Origin: Nemertoderma westbladi
Taxonomy: Eukaryota; Xenacoelomorpha; Nemertodermatida; Nemertodermatidae
NCBI GenBank assembly: GCA_032718475.1
Contig: JAUCBJ010004296.1
Span: 1-30,397, forward strand
DNA: 30,397 nt
Reading direction: 5' to 3'
Positions within the stretch are counted from its first letter, which is position 1. Each line of letters opens with the position of its first letter. The translations under genes were made by a program, and so were the position numbers. The notes under the pieces are model-generated. The model was not told the origin of the DNA. It made no database searches and saw nothing but the letters and a program-made list of their open reading frames with translations. Below are positions 20,371 through 28,796 of this stretch, in pieces.

Positions 20371-20600
20371 TCATCGGGTAGGGTCCCAGCGTCTGCCACT
20401 ATAATTCGGCTCCTTCTTATCGTTGTCGCGTTCGGACAGCCTCGTTGCCTTGATCGTATACTCACGATCATCAAATATCACTGTTAGTAGATTTTGTCGG
20501 GTGGTGAGAAAGTCGAAATCCCTAATCCGATTCCCGATTGTCTCTAGTTGAATATCTACCTCCCGTCTCTCACTTGCACTCTTGAGTTCGGCCGGGGAAC
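20371..20600 (-). CDS. Unrecognised protein, probable 3'-terminal exon
   Basis: A minus-strand frame without ATG, open from 20619 to the TGA at 20373-20371. A candidate acceptor GACAGCAG|GTTCC would start the exon at 20600. The product has normal protein composition: ELKSASERREVDIQLETIGN, then DFDFLTTRQNLLTVIFDDRE, then a charged tail ending GRRWDPTR. A short helix followed by alternating strands is plausible. I do not recognise the family. The immediate AATAAA supports a gene end. It could also be a transposon-derived frame. Its upstream exons are not identified; a candidate 5' exon on the same strand lies at 24827-24925. Confidence 0.45.
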
Positions 20601-20639
20601 CTGCTGTCCGACAAACCGGTCAAGCGATGAGGATGGATC

Positions 20640-21700
20640 CCAAAGGAAGTGTAGTGAATAAGAATGGTTTTGTGACTTGCAATGTATATAGGCCTATTTT
20701 TTCTGATATTAACTAGTCAGTAGTCATCCTAGGTACCAAGCCAATACAGCAATAAAGTTATCTCAACTACAGCACAACGTGGGCAACGTAGCCTACTAAC
20801 CAATAACTCCTAAACTACTGTAAGTCAAATACACCGATAAATGGTTAGGTGATATTTGAGGTAGAAACTACACTTAGGGTGTCAAGGAATGAGCTCTACC
20901 TACACCCAGACCCAATAATGACATATTAAATACCCCAATAAACATCAACTTTACAAAAGCTACAAACAAATAGGTTTATAAAAATTGAAGAGAATGTAAT
21001 CAATCGCCTCATTTCCTCTCGCTGTAAGTAAACCCACAATTTTTCTGCTACCCGAAAGCCAAAATGCAGCCTATTTTTTTGTTAAGTTAATACTGTAATA
21101 TAGTTAGTTAGTTAGTTAGTAATATAGTGTTGTTAGTTAGTTAGTTCTATTATATCAACTCTCCTCCTAAAGTGTAGGCCTACAGTACACGACAACAGGC
21201 CTACAGAACATGTAATTCCTAGATCTAGCTGCGAAACTGAATCTCGACTCCCCCATAGTATAGAGACTATGGAGTGGGATGGATGTTCCTTGTGAGAATT
21301 GAAAAATTTCGTTTAAGATTCGTGGAGTTTTATTGAGGTTAAGTATCAGCCAATAAGAGCATCCCATTGATAGACCTCTAACCCTCTCAATCTAAAAATT
21401 CCTTAGATTTCAGGTTTCAGCCCATGTTAGAAAAATTTGAAAATTTTTTAGATTTTATCACTCAATCATTAAATTACTCACACAATTAACACAGATTCAT
21501 TTCAGTGCTGATCTGTGATAGAATGTAATCTGCTGTTCCTAATATCTTACGGAATGCTATACAATACTCACCTTATTTACTGAAGTTGATATGGAAGGTA
21601 ACTAACTAACTACTTTATTTATTAATTCAATTATCAATACAGTAATTTTGGCTATTTGAATTTATTCTTACATAAAGAATAATAAGACACTGACTCTCAT
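20640..21700. other. No gene recognised
   Basis: AT-rich DNA with TTAG/GTTA microsatellite stretches (21105-21144) and two TAGGCCTA motifs (20689, 21175). A minus-strand frame at 21167-21367 shows no known family. Confidence 0.5.
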
Positions 21701-21772
21701 GGGGATGTAGCGCAGTGGTAGCGCGTTCGCTTTGCATGCGAAAGGCCCCGGGTTCGATCCCCGGCATCTCCA
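21701..21772 (+). tRNA. tRNA-Ala, anticodon TGC
   Basis: A 72-nt cloverleaf. The acceptor stem GGGGATG pairs with CATCTCC (one G-U), with discriminator A at 21772. The anticodon stem is TTCGC/GCGAA (21726-21730 and 21738-21742) around the loop TTTGCAT, giving anticodon TGC at 21733-21735. Internal promoter A box TAGCGCAGTGG and B box GGTTCGATCC are intact, and there is no encoded CCA, as in eukaryotic genes. A T-run (21781-21784) follows as the Pol III terminator. It decodes GCA (and other GCN by wobble) codons. Confidence 0.97.
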
Positions 21773-21780
21773 GTTATGAA

Positions 21781-21784
21781 TTTT
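21781..21784 (+). terminator. Pol III terminator of tRNA-Ala
   Basis: TTTT, 8 nt after the discriminator base of the tRNA. Confidence 0.75.
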
Positions 21785-22142
21785 GTAGTAGAAAGGGTTT
21801 TGAATTTTTATGACATAAAAATAATAATTATTTTTAAGAGGTGTGTATAATGACGTATATACATACCTCTCGCCTTTCTATGACCTTTTTTTATATTCTT
21901 ATGCGTTTTATATGCAGCCGGAATTTATTAGCTAAACTGAAGGGTGAAAATATCCTACAAACACTCTGGCATTCAATCTCACGTAGGCCTAACAGTGAAA
22001 TGAAATTATACCAATCTGCTTATAATCTGGATAAATATTAACTGCAATGCAAATATATTTTTGTTGTTATTTGCAAACCAGAAAATCGCGAAGGGCCTGA
22101 GCGCGTGGGCGTGAAGAATATCACAAAGAACCCGAGCCATAA
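21785..22142. other. AT-rich flank, no independent gene seen
   Basis: It contains an inverted GAGGTGTGTATA...TATACATACCTC stretch at 21838-21869. The end (22038-22142) is the 3' part of a minus-strand frame interrupted by the tandem transposon. Confidence 0.6.
22038..22142 (-). pseudogene. Left part of a small reading frame split by the tandem transposon
   Basis: Directly after the left target-site copy, the minus strand reads LWLGFFVIFFTPTRSG... to a TAA at 22038. Taking out the 2.69 kb insertion and one copy of the 10-bp duplication puts this in the same frame as the ATG-initiated segment at 24833-24925. The hydrophobic run WLGFFVIFF could be part of a membrane helix. No family is recognised, and the splice structure of the native gene, if any, is unknown. 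Confidence 0.35.
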
Positions 22143-22152
22143 ATCATAAATG
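22143..22152. repeat. Target-site duplication, left copy (ATCATAAATG)
   Basis: Identical to 24833-24842 on the other side of the tandem element. A 9-11 bp duplication is typical of Mutator-like elements. Confidence 0.75.
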
Positions 22153-23490
22153 GTATACAGACGTTTCGGCCTAGGACGTTTCGGTCCAGGACGTTTCGGC
22201 CCGGACATTTCGGCTCGGACGATTCGGCCCGGACGTTTCGGCCTGACTGTAACTGTAACGGCCATGACTGTAACTGTAACCGAATGAAAAGGCCAACTTG
22301 TTTGATATGATAATAATTATTCATTAAAATTATAATTATTTCACAATAATATACAAACACTTATGAAATATCTTTCATGAAATGGCTATTTAATTTATTT
22401 CAAAATAAAATAAACATTATGCATGTGGTGCTCTGCCCCATTATGTTTTGCGGCCGAAAAAATGCAAGTCAGAACAAAACTTTTGGTACCGAGTACCACA
22501 TTGCTAATATTCTACTAAAGCGAATCAATTTCACGAACCATTTAGAGCTTAAATAATCTCGTCTGATCGATATATTTTGGAGATACTTCATTAGTTTAAA
22601 CATTACTCAATTGATAATTATTGTAGCTGGACAGTGTATTGCAGCTATGTCTTAATGATCTGTTGAAACAATAACTCTCATCTCGATGATAGATGATTTA
22701 TACCGATAGATAACGACGTATAATTTTTAATAATTTATTTATTTTATTTAATTTATAATTTTTTTATTAATACATATTTTATTTCACTTCACATCCACTC
22801 TGGTCCTTTTAATACGCATAATATTTCCTCTAAATTTAAATTTAATACCCATATATTTCATCTAAATTTAAGTTTAATACGCATATATTTTATCTCATTC
22901 CATATGACATCCAGCCTGTCTCATAAAGCAATGCTCCTTTAATGGAATATTTCTTATCTATTATATTTTTAAGTCTAACATTAAAATACAGTAATAATTT
23001 TAATTCGGTGTATTTTAATGTACTTTATTTATTGACTCACATTTTAAAATACGCATCTTTTTAACTATTACTTTACCTTCATTACTTTACCTATTACCTT
23101 TACTATTACTTACTTTTAACTATCTAACTGTATTAACTAAAGTTAATTTGTCAGCATATGTTATCTTTGTTCTAAGTTACAGAATGGTGTAAATTTATAT
23201 TAATAAATAATAATAATAATATTACATTAGTTATTATTTATAAATATAATGTAGAACTTCGATCTTGACGACTTTCAAACAGGTGTCGGAGCAGTTCCTA
23301 CTGACAACTCCTCTTGTAACAAACGCAACAACTACAAAACAAATATATTGAATAACTTATTATTAATAGTTTATTTAAGGGAGTAAAGTGAATCTTTGGG
23401 CCAAAACGTCCGACAAGCAAATCTTGTATTTCATTTATTGGGCCGAAACGTCCTAGGCCAAAACGTCTTAGACCGAAACGTCTGTTACCC
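22153..23490. mobile_element. Mutator-like non-autonomous TIR element, copy 1
   Basis: It begins (G)GTATACAGACGTTTCGG and ends CGTCTGTTACCC, inverted ends with imperfect matching. The left end consists of about six 13-15-bp units built on GGACGTTTCGG; the right end has four units in inverted orientation (CCGAAACGTC). The interior is AT-rich and has no transposase frame. Offset to copy 2 is exactly 1342 nt throughout. Confidence 0.85.
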
Positions 23491-24832
23491 GCCATTATAC
23501 AGACGTTTCGGCCTAGGACGTTTCGGTCCAGGACGTTTCGGCCCGGACATTTCGGCTCGGACGATTCGGCCCGGACGTTTCGGCCTGACTGTAACTGTAA
23601 CGGCCATGACTGTAACTGTAACCGAATGAAAAGGCCAACTTGTTTGATATGATAATAATTATTCATTAAAATTATAATTATTTCACAATAATATACAAAC
23701 ACTTATGAAATATCTTTCATGAAATGGCTATTTAATTTATTTCAAAATAAAATAAACATTATGCATGTGGTGCTCTGCCCCATTATGTTTTGCGGCCGAA
23801 AAAATGCAAGTCAGAACAAAACTTTTGGTACCGAGTACCACATTGCTAATATTCTACTAAAGCGAATCAATTTCACGAACCATTTAGAGCTTAAATAATC
23901 TCGTCTGATCGATATATTTTGGAGATACTTCATTAGTTTAAACATTACTCAATTGATAATTATTGTAGCTGGACAGTGTATTGCAGCTATGTCTTAATGA
24001 TCTGTTGAAACAATAACTCTCATCTCGATGATAGATGATTTATACCGATAGATAACGACGTATAATTTTTAATAATTTATTTATTTTATTTAATTTATAA
24101 TTTTTTTATTAATACATATTTTATTTCACTTCACATCCACTCTGGTCCTTTTAATACGCATAATATTTCCTCTAAATTTAAATTTAATACCCATATATTT
24201 CATCTAAATTTAAGTTTAATACGCATATATTTTATCTCATTCCATATGACATCCAGCCTGTCTCATAAAGCAATGCTCCTTTAATGGAATATTTCTTATC
24301 TATTATATTTTTAAGTCTAACATTAAAATACAGTAATAATTTTAATTCGGTGTATTTTAATGTACTTTATTTATTGACTCACATTTTAAAATACGCATCT
24401 TTTTAACTATTACTTTACCTTCATTACTTTACCTATTACCTTTACTATTACTTACTTTTAACTATCTAACTGTATTAACTAAAGTTAATTTGTCAGCATA
24501 TGTTATCTTTGTTCTAAGTTACAGAATGGTGTAAATTTATATTAATAAATAATAATAATAATATTACATTAGTTATTATTTATAAATATAATGTAGAACT
24601 TCGATCTTGACGACTTTCAAACAGGTGTCGGAGCAGTTCCTACTGACAACTCCTCTTGTAACAAACGCAACAACTACAAAACAAATATATTGAATAACTT
24701 ATTATTAATAGTTTATTTAAGGGAGTAAAGTGAATCTTTGGGCCAAAACGTCCGACAAGCAAATCTTGTATTTCATTTATTGGGCCGAAACGTCCTAGGC
24801 CAAAACGTCTTAGACCGAAACGTCTGTTACCC
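23491..24832. mobile_element. Mutator-like non-autonomous TIR element, copy 2 (tandem, apparently identical)
   Basis: The ACAGACG start is at 23499 and the CGTCTGTTACCC end at 24821-24832. An 8-nt spacer (GCCATTAT, 23491-23498) separates it from copy 1. I saw no difference from copy 1 in the lines compared. It shares one outer target-site duplication with copy 1; no separate duplication is seen at the junction. Confidence 0.85.
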
Positions 24833-24925
24833 ATCATAAATGTGCAGGAAATTACTACGGACATTGGATACTAGTGGACGGAAAGTGAGGTACCGGCGCA
24901 GCGGAAAGTCTCGTTCGCCTGACAT
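24827..24925 (-). CDS. Candidate 5' coding exon, interrupted by the tandem transposon
   Basis: The minus-strand ATG at 24925 in the context TAAACATGTC opens a frame beginning MSGERDFPLRRYLTFRPLV and running to the target-site copy, after which the transposon supplies a stop (24827). Removing the insertion keeps the frame open for another 34 codons (22142-22038). An A-rich 5' leader precedes the ATG. I do not recognise the protein. It may be the start of the gene ending at 20371, but no intervening exon was found and the short length leaves chance as an alternative. Confidence 0.35.
   Translation of the reverse strand: MSGERDFPLRRYLTFRPLVSNVRSNFLHIYDG
24833..24842. repeat. Target-site duplication, right copy (ATCATAAATG)
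   Basis: Matches 22143-22152. Confidence 0.75.
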
Positions 24926-25109
24926 GTTTAGTTTTTTTTAGCTTTCTTCAATTATTTTTTTAGATATGGACGGACACCAACAATAGAGACGAAAATTCAT
25001 AAGATCTGAAACGACCATGAAATGGCCCCAGACAAACACAAACATATACCAATATAACGGTACCCTAAAACTCGTTCATTACAACATCCACTAATACTAC
25101 TATTGTACT

Positions 25110-25390
25110 ACTATCGACATGCCGCAATGCAGCGGCATTATATATATAGGCCTATGTTACATATTAAGAATGCTGTGCCTGCTTGTCGACAAAATTGCGC
25201 AGCCATAACTCCCTTATCACCCATGACATTTGCTAGATCATCCGCATCTTCAAGGCCTGTCTGTGTCCTTAAGATGCGTTTCAAGAAAGTCCAGCATGGC
25301 TGTCCACCATGCTTATTCGCTCCATGAGGGCGCCAAAGCACAATACGCACTGGCTGGTCCTCACGGCAAAAGCAATATCCTGCAAAGCAT
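25110..25390 (-). pseudogene. LINE remnant, copy C (3' end, 5'-truncated)
   Basis: The minus strand repeats the C-terminus seen in copies A and B (HGANKHGGQP, TGLEDADDLANVMGDKGV, AAQFCRQAGTAF) with a small insertion after GGQP. Similarity stops near 25390, showing 5' truncation. The tail ends in a TAGTAGTA-like stretch (ACTACTA near 25095-25117 on the plus strand). Confidence 0.85.
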
Positions 25391-25579
25391 CCATGTCAAA
25401 AAATGAGAGTTCGCCATTGGTTAATAAAAACAACTAACTAATGTACAGTGTAGGCCCTACGCCTACATACAGGTGGATCAATTCGGCTTCACAATCGGAA
25501 TGTCGTGGGCTCACGCATTATGCCAAACCCCTTAAACGACATCTCATCCAGCCCGTTATCTCATCCAATAAACACGAGC

Positions 25580-26060
25580 GGGTTCTCAACCCAGCATTCG
25601 ACGATCTCCGGATGGCGTTCGATATGGTCAGCCGCACCAAACTTATTGTCCTAGCTGTGCGCCTCGCCGCCTCGGGTATCAAAGGTAAGCGATATAACCT
25701 AATCAAAGGAATCTTGGATAATAATATTAGAGTATACAATGGATTAAAACTTTCCAACGTTATTTCCCAACTTTGCAGAGCCCGCCAAGGCGATTGTTTT
25801 AGCCTAACCTGTTGCTAGATGATCTAGTAATAGTGTTAGGACTACGTAATATCCTAATTTATTCTAGAAAAAGAGTGGATGATACAGCTTGGTCTTGATG
25901 CTTTAAATGCGGTTGGTGTATTGAAACGGCACGGAGGTGAACTTGACAAAAATAAAGTTCAGGAAAGGTGGAAGATTGTCAACCGAAGAAAATTTATATA
26001 CGCTGGATCCGAAGTTATAAACTTGTGCTTTAGTCAATATATCAAATTGAAAAAGAAAAA
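25580..26060 (+). pseudogene. LINE reverse transcriptase fragment on the plus strand
   Basis: Frame 1 reads FDDLRMAFDMVSRTKLI (motif A-like, from 25603), SGIKGKRYNLIKGILDNN and then ARQGDCFS (motif B-like, near 25783). A shifted frame gives LLLDDLVIVLGL at 25809-25844, where motif C should be but with LDD in place of the usual ADD. Downstream, GGELDKNKVQERWK and KFIYAGSEVINL (25930-26030) fit the post-catalytic region. The many frame changes and altered active site show an old copy. It is a different family from copies A-C, which lie on the other strand. Confidence 0.65.
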
Positions 26061-26114
26061 AACATATAGCAAAATTTGATACTAAACCACATCCATTTCA
26101 CTGAAAAAACATAG

Positions 26115-26410
26115 TACCGTTTTTATATAAAAAAACGGCGATTCTTGAAAAAGAACGCCAGTTTTTTTTCACCGAATTGAACGCCGTTTATTTCGACAAA
26201 TTGCGTTTATTTACCAGAAGAAAAAGTTGCGTTTGTATTTTCAAAAGCAACCGCCGATTTATTGCATACTCGAAATATGCGTTTATTTGCGACTATAAAC
26301 GCAGTTTATCTTGGAAAAAATTGCCGCTTATTTAATAAAGAATCGCAGTTATAATTGAAGTAAATGGCGTTCAATCTTGATTATAATTTGCGTTTTTTTC
26401 GAGAACTGAC
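26115..26410. repeat. Degenerate GC(C/G/A)GTTTAT motif array, period about 20-26 nt
   Basis: The motif recurs about 12 times: near 26117, 26137, 26156, 26183, 26207, 26233, 26257, 26278, 26300, 26324, 26345, 26367 and 26391. AT-rich sequence of about 15 nt separates the copies. Several neighbouring copies are in opposite orientation and form hairpins, for example TGCGTTTAT/ATAAACGCA (26278-26303, 8-nt loop) and CCGTTTTT/AAAAACGG at 26117-26138. No coding signal. Confidence 0.6.
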
Positions 26411-26752
26411 GACGCCTGCAATGCAGCTTGCTGACGTAGAGTAAAATTAGGTATTTTATTTAATATTTATATTAGAAACCAAAAATATTCCCCCACCACT
26501 TTATGATTTATTAGAAGTTCAATATAAAGTTAATTAGAATTATGGTGATTCTTATTGTTTATATTCACTTCCTATTTTTCCATCATATAATAATTGGCTT
26601 CACACTTTCAATAGATAAATACGATTAACCTACTATAACCATTTAATTCATATCGAACATATTCATATCGAACCGCATTATATATAACAAGTGAAATTGA
26701 TAAAACCGAAGAATGTTAAAAACAAACAGAACACACACAATATACAAGTATT

Positions 26753-26925
26753 CTACATTGAAATTAAAACTCGGAACAATAATGATTTATCAATATATAT
26801 TTCTCCATCAGAAACGCTATCATCGAGCCAAGTTTCAGAGATTTTTAAAATTAAAACTGCCGGGTTGGATTTAACGACTAAAATTCTAATTTCAGGAAGT
26901 TTTGGAAGCCAAGATCGTGCGTTTA
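26753..26925 (-). pseudogene. LINE endonuclease N-terminal fragment
   Basis: The minus-strand frame reads LPEIRILVVKSNPAVLILKI, then SETWLDDSVSDGEIYID, stopping at 26753. This matches the start of a LINE AP-endonuclease domain, including the SETWLDD motif with the catalytic Glu. It directly follows the 2A/PHD-like segment at 26975-27330 and is its continuation after a frame break. The rest of the element is missing. Confidence 0.8.
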
Positions 26926-26974
26926 AATGCAAAAAATGCAGACCTTTTTACGGTTTCGACGGTTTTCGACGTTT

Positions 26975-27330
26975 TTACGGATTTTTACAATCTTCGGTTT
27001 CGATTCTAAAATCGTATTCATAAAACTTGGCACAAGATTGCTTCTGGCTTCTGGTGGAGAATAAATTACTGATTTTCCTACCGGTACGGTAACATTTCAA
27101 ATATACGATTGTGTCAGAACTCTCGCATTGGACGATCTTACTCCGATAGTTTGTTCCCCGTTGAAAAACGGGACAGTTGATCGTCGCCGTCGGTGCCCGC
27201 GTCGGACGCGTCCGGCTCGGTCCCGGGTTGGTCTCAATATCTGATATCCCCAGCGAGAGAGAGAAAACAGAGTTTAGCGATCAATCGACAATCGAAACCA
27301 GTCTCAAAATATTTAAATTAAGATAGCACC
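26975..27330 (-). pseudogene. LINE ORF start with 2A-like peptide and degenerate PHD-like finger
   Basis: The minus strand encodes DIETNPGP at 27241-27218, the hallmark D-(V/I)-E-x-N-P-G-P 2A motif that causes ribosome skipping between Gly and Pro. A hydrophobic lead LCFLSLAGD lies directly upstream (27272-27246) in another frame: a 7-bp duplication (GATATCA, next to GATATT) separates the two. After the motif come about 80 residues ending at 26975 with INCPVFQRGTNYRSKIVQCE and YLKCYRTG, resembling the Cys/His (PHD-like) finger in 2A-bearing CR1/L2-type LINEs, with several ligands lost. 2A peptides at the N-terminus of LINE ORFs are known from sea urchin and other invertebrate elements. This copy is inactive. 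Confidence 0.75.
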
Positions 27331-27404
27331 AACAGTAATCTACACTCTAGCTCACATAGGCCATATCTTAAACTAAACCATCTAATGGAAAGCGATAACG
27401 TTTC

Positions 27405-27412
27405 ATGTGGTA
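27405..27412. repeat. Candidate target-site duplication (ATGTGGTA), left copy
   Basis: Matches 28060-28067 beyond the right end of the next element. The right copy is also the start of the satellite unit. Confidence 0.5.
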
Positions 27413-28059
27413 CAGGAGGGGTGGCATAACGAAACAAAGCATATTTGGCATTAACGAAATGAAAAAATAACGTAACGAAAAGATGTTAACGAAACGAAAT
27501 AAAATACAGGCAAATAACGAAATAATAAATACGATAAAAAATAATGAAAAACAATAAAAATTCATCCCTCTCCAGGCGAAATTGGACGCAAATAACAGTT
27601 GATTACTCTCAAAAATAAAACTTTAACCTGTTCTATTGTGTTTAGTTTATTGTTTTGGTTAAAATAACGAGCCACTGTAACCTGCTCCTTTCCCTAAATT
27701 GAGAATTTAACATTGAGGCGGGATATGTCTCTTTCTTTAATACATCAACCTTTATTACCAACCATACTAATGTATTATTTTATACTATATTGTATTGTAC
27801 TACATTACACAACTATTCTTATCATGGTGTTGGTATGGGGGGGGGGGGTTCTATTTAAAACTTTTATTTGATAAAATCAAAAATTTTAGAATAAAACGAA
27901 ACGAAAAACGAATTTAAAATCTTTGAAACGAAACGAAAATTTTATAGATTGATAAAAAACGAAACGAATATTTGATCGGATTTGCAAAAACGAAAGGAAA
28001 TTTTTGAAAACGAAACGTAATTGAAATTTCCTTCGGTTTGTTTCGTTATGCCATCCCAT
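27413..28059. mobile_element. Non-autonomous TIR transposon with AACGAAAC subterminal repeats
   Basis: The left end GGGGTGGCATAACGAAACAA (from 27418) is matched by the right end, which reads TTTGTTTCGTTATGCCATCCC to 28057; that is an inverted repeat of about 20 bp with one mismatch. Both sub-ends are full of direct ACGAAAC/AACGAAA motifs (27430-27550 and 27895-28020), all in plus orientation. No transposase frame. A 12-G run lies at 27837-27848. Confidence 0.8.
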
Positions 28060-28796
28060 ATGTGGTATAGTACCTACAGTATTCCAACCATCCCTTATGT
28101 GGTATAGTACCTACAGTATTCCAACCATCCCTTATGTGGTATAGTACCTACAGTATTCCAACCATCCCTTATGTGGTATAGTACCTACAGTATTCCAACC
28201 ATCCCTTATGTGGTATAGTACCTACAGTATTCCAACCATCCCTTATGTGGTATAGTACCTACAGTATTCCAACCATCCCTTATGTGGTATAGTACCTACA
28301 GTATTCCAACCATCCCTTATGTGGTATAGTACCTACAGTATTCCAACCATCCCTTATGTGGTATAGTACCTACAGTATTCCAACCATCCCTTATGTGGTA
28401 TAGTACCTACAGTATTCCAACCATCCCTTATGTGGTATAGTACCTACAGTATTCCAACCATCCCTTATGTGGTATAGTACCTACAGTATTCCAACCATCC
28501 CTTATGTGGTATAGTACCTACAGTATTCCAACCATCCCTTATGTGGTATAGTACCTACAGTATTCCAACCATCCCTTATGTGGTATAGTACCTACAGTAT
28601 TCCAACCATCCCTTATGTGGTATAGTACCTACAGTATTCCAACCATCCCTTATGTGGTATAGTACATGGTATTATAGTACCTACAGTATTCCAACCATCC
28701 CTTATGTGGTATAGTACATGGTATTATAGTACCTACAGTATTCCAACCATCCCTTATGTGGTATAGTACATGGTATGGTACCTACAGTATTCCAAG
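28060..28796. repeat. 37-bp satellite array with 52-bp variant units
   Basis: Sixteen 37-bp units (28060-28651), each beginning ATGTGGTATAGTACC and ending CCAACCATCCCTT, nearly identical throughout. Two 52-bp units follow (28652 and 28704) with a 15-bp insertion containing ATGGTATTATAG, and a last variant unit starts at 28756. The low divergence indicates recent expansion. Confidence 0.97.

Noticed and set aside
21105-21144. TTAG-rich stretch resembling telomeric repeat
   Set aside because: It is TTAG/GTTA, short and interrupted, not TTAGGG; a microsatellite.
22121-23702. Frames giving FGLGRFGPGRFG or RPKRPGRIV-like repeats
   Set aside because: They come from the GGACGTTTCGG unit repeats in the transposon ends and occur in both strands.
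26691-27023. 110-codon plus-strand frame
   Set aside because: It is antisense to the LINE endonuclease/PHD-like remnant, which has recognisable motifs.
27180-27240. GC-rich island that at first looked like a 28S rRNA or CpG promoter fragment
   Set aside because: It reads cleanly on the minus strand as the 2A-bearing LINE frame (DIETNPGP), which explains the composition.
28060-28796. Regular short repeats resembling a CRISPR array
   Set aside because: There are no unique spacers; the 37-bp units are directly adjacent, and the context is an animal genome. It is a satellite.
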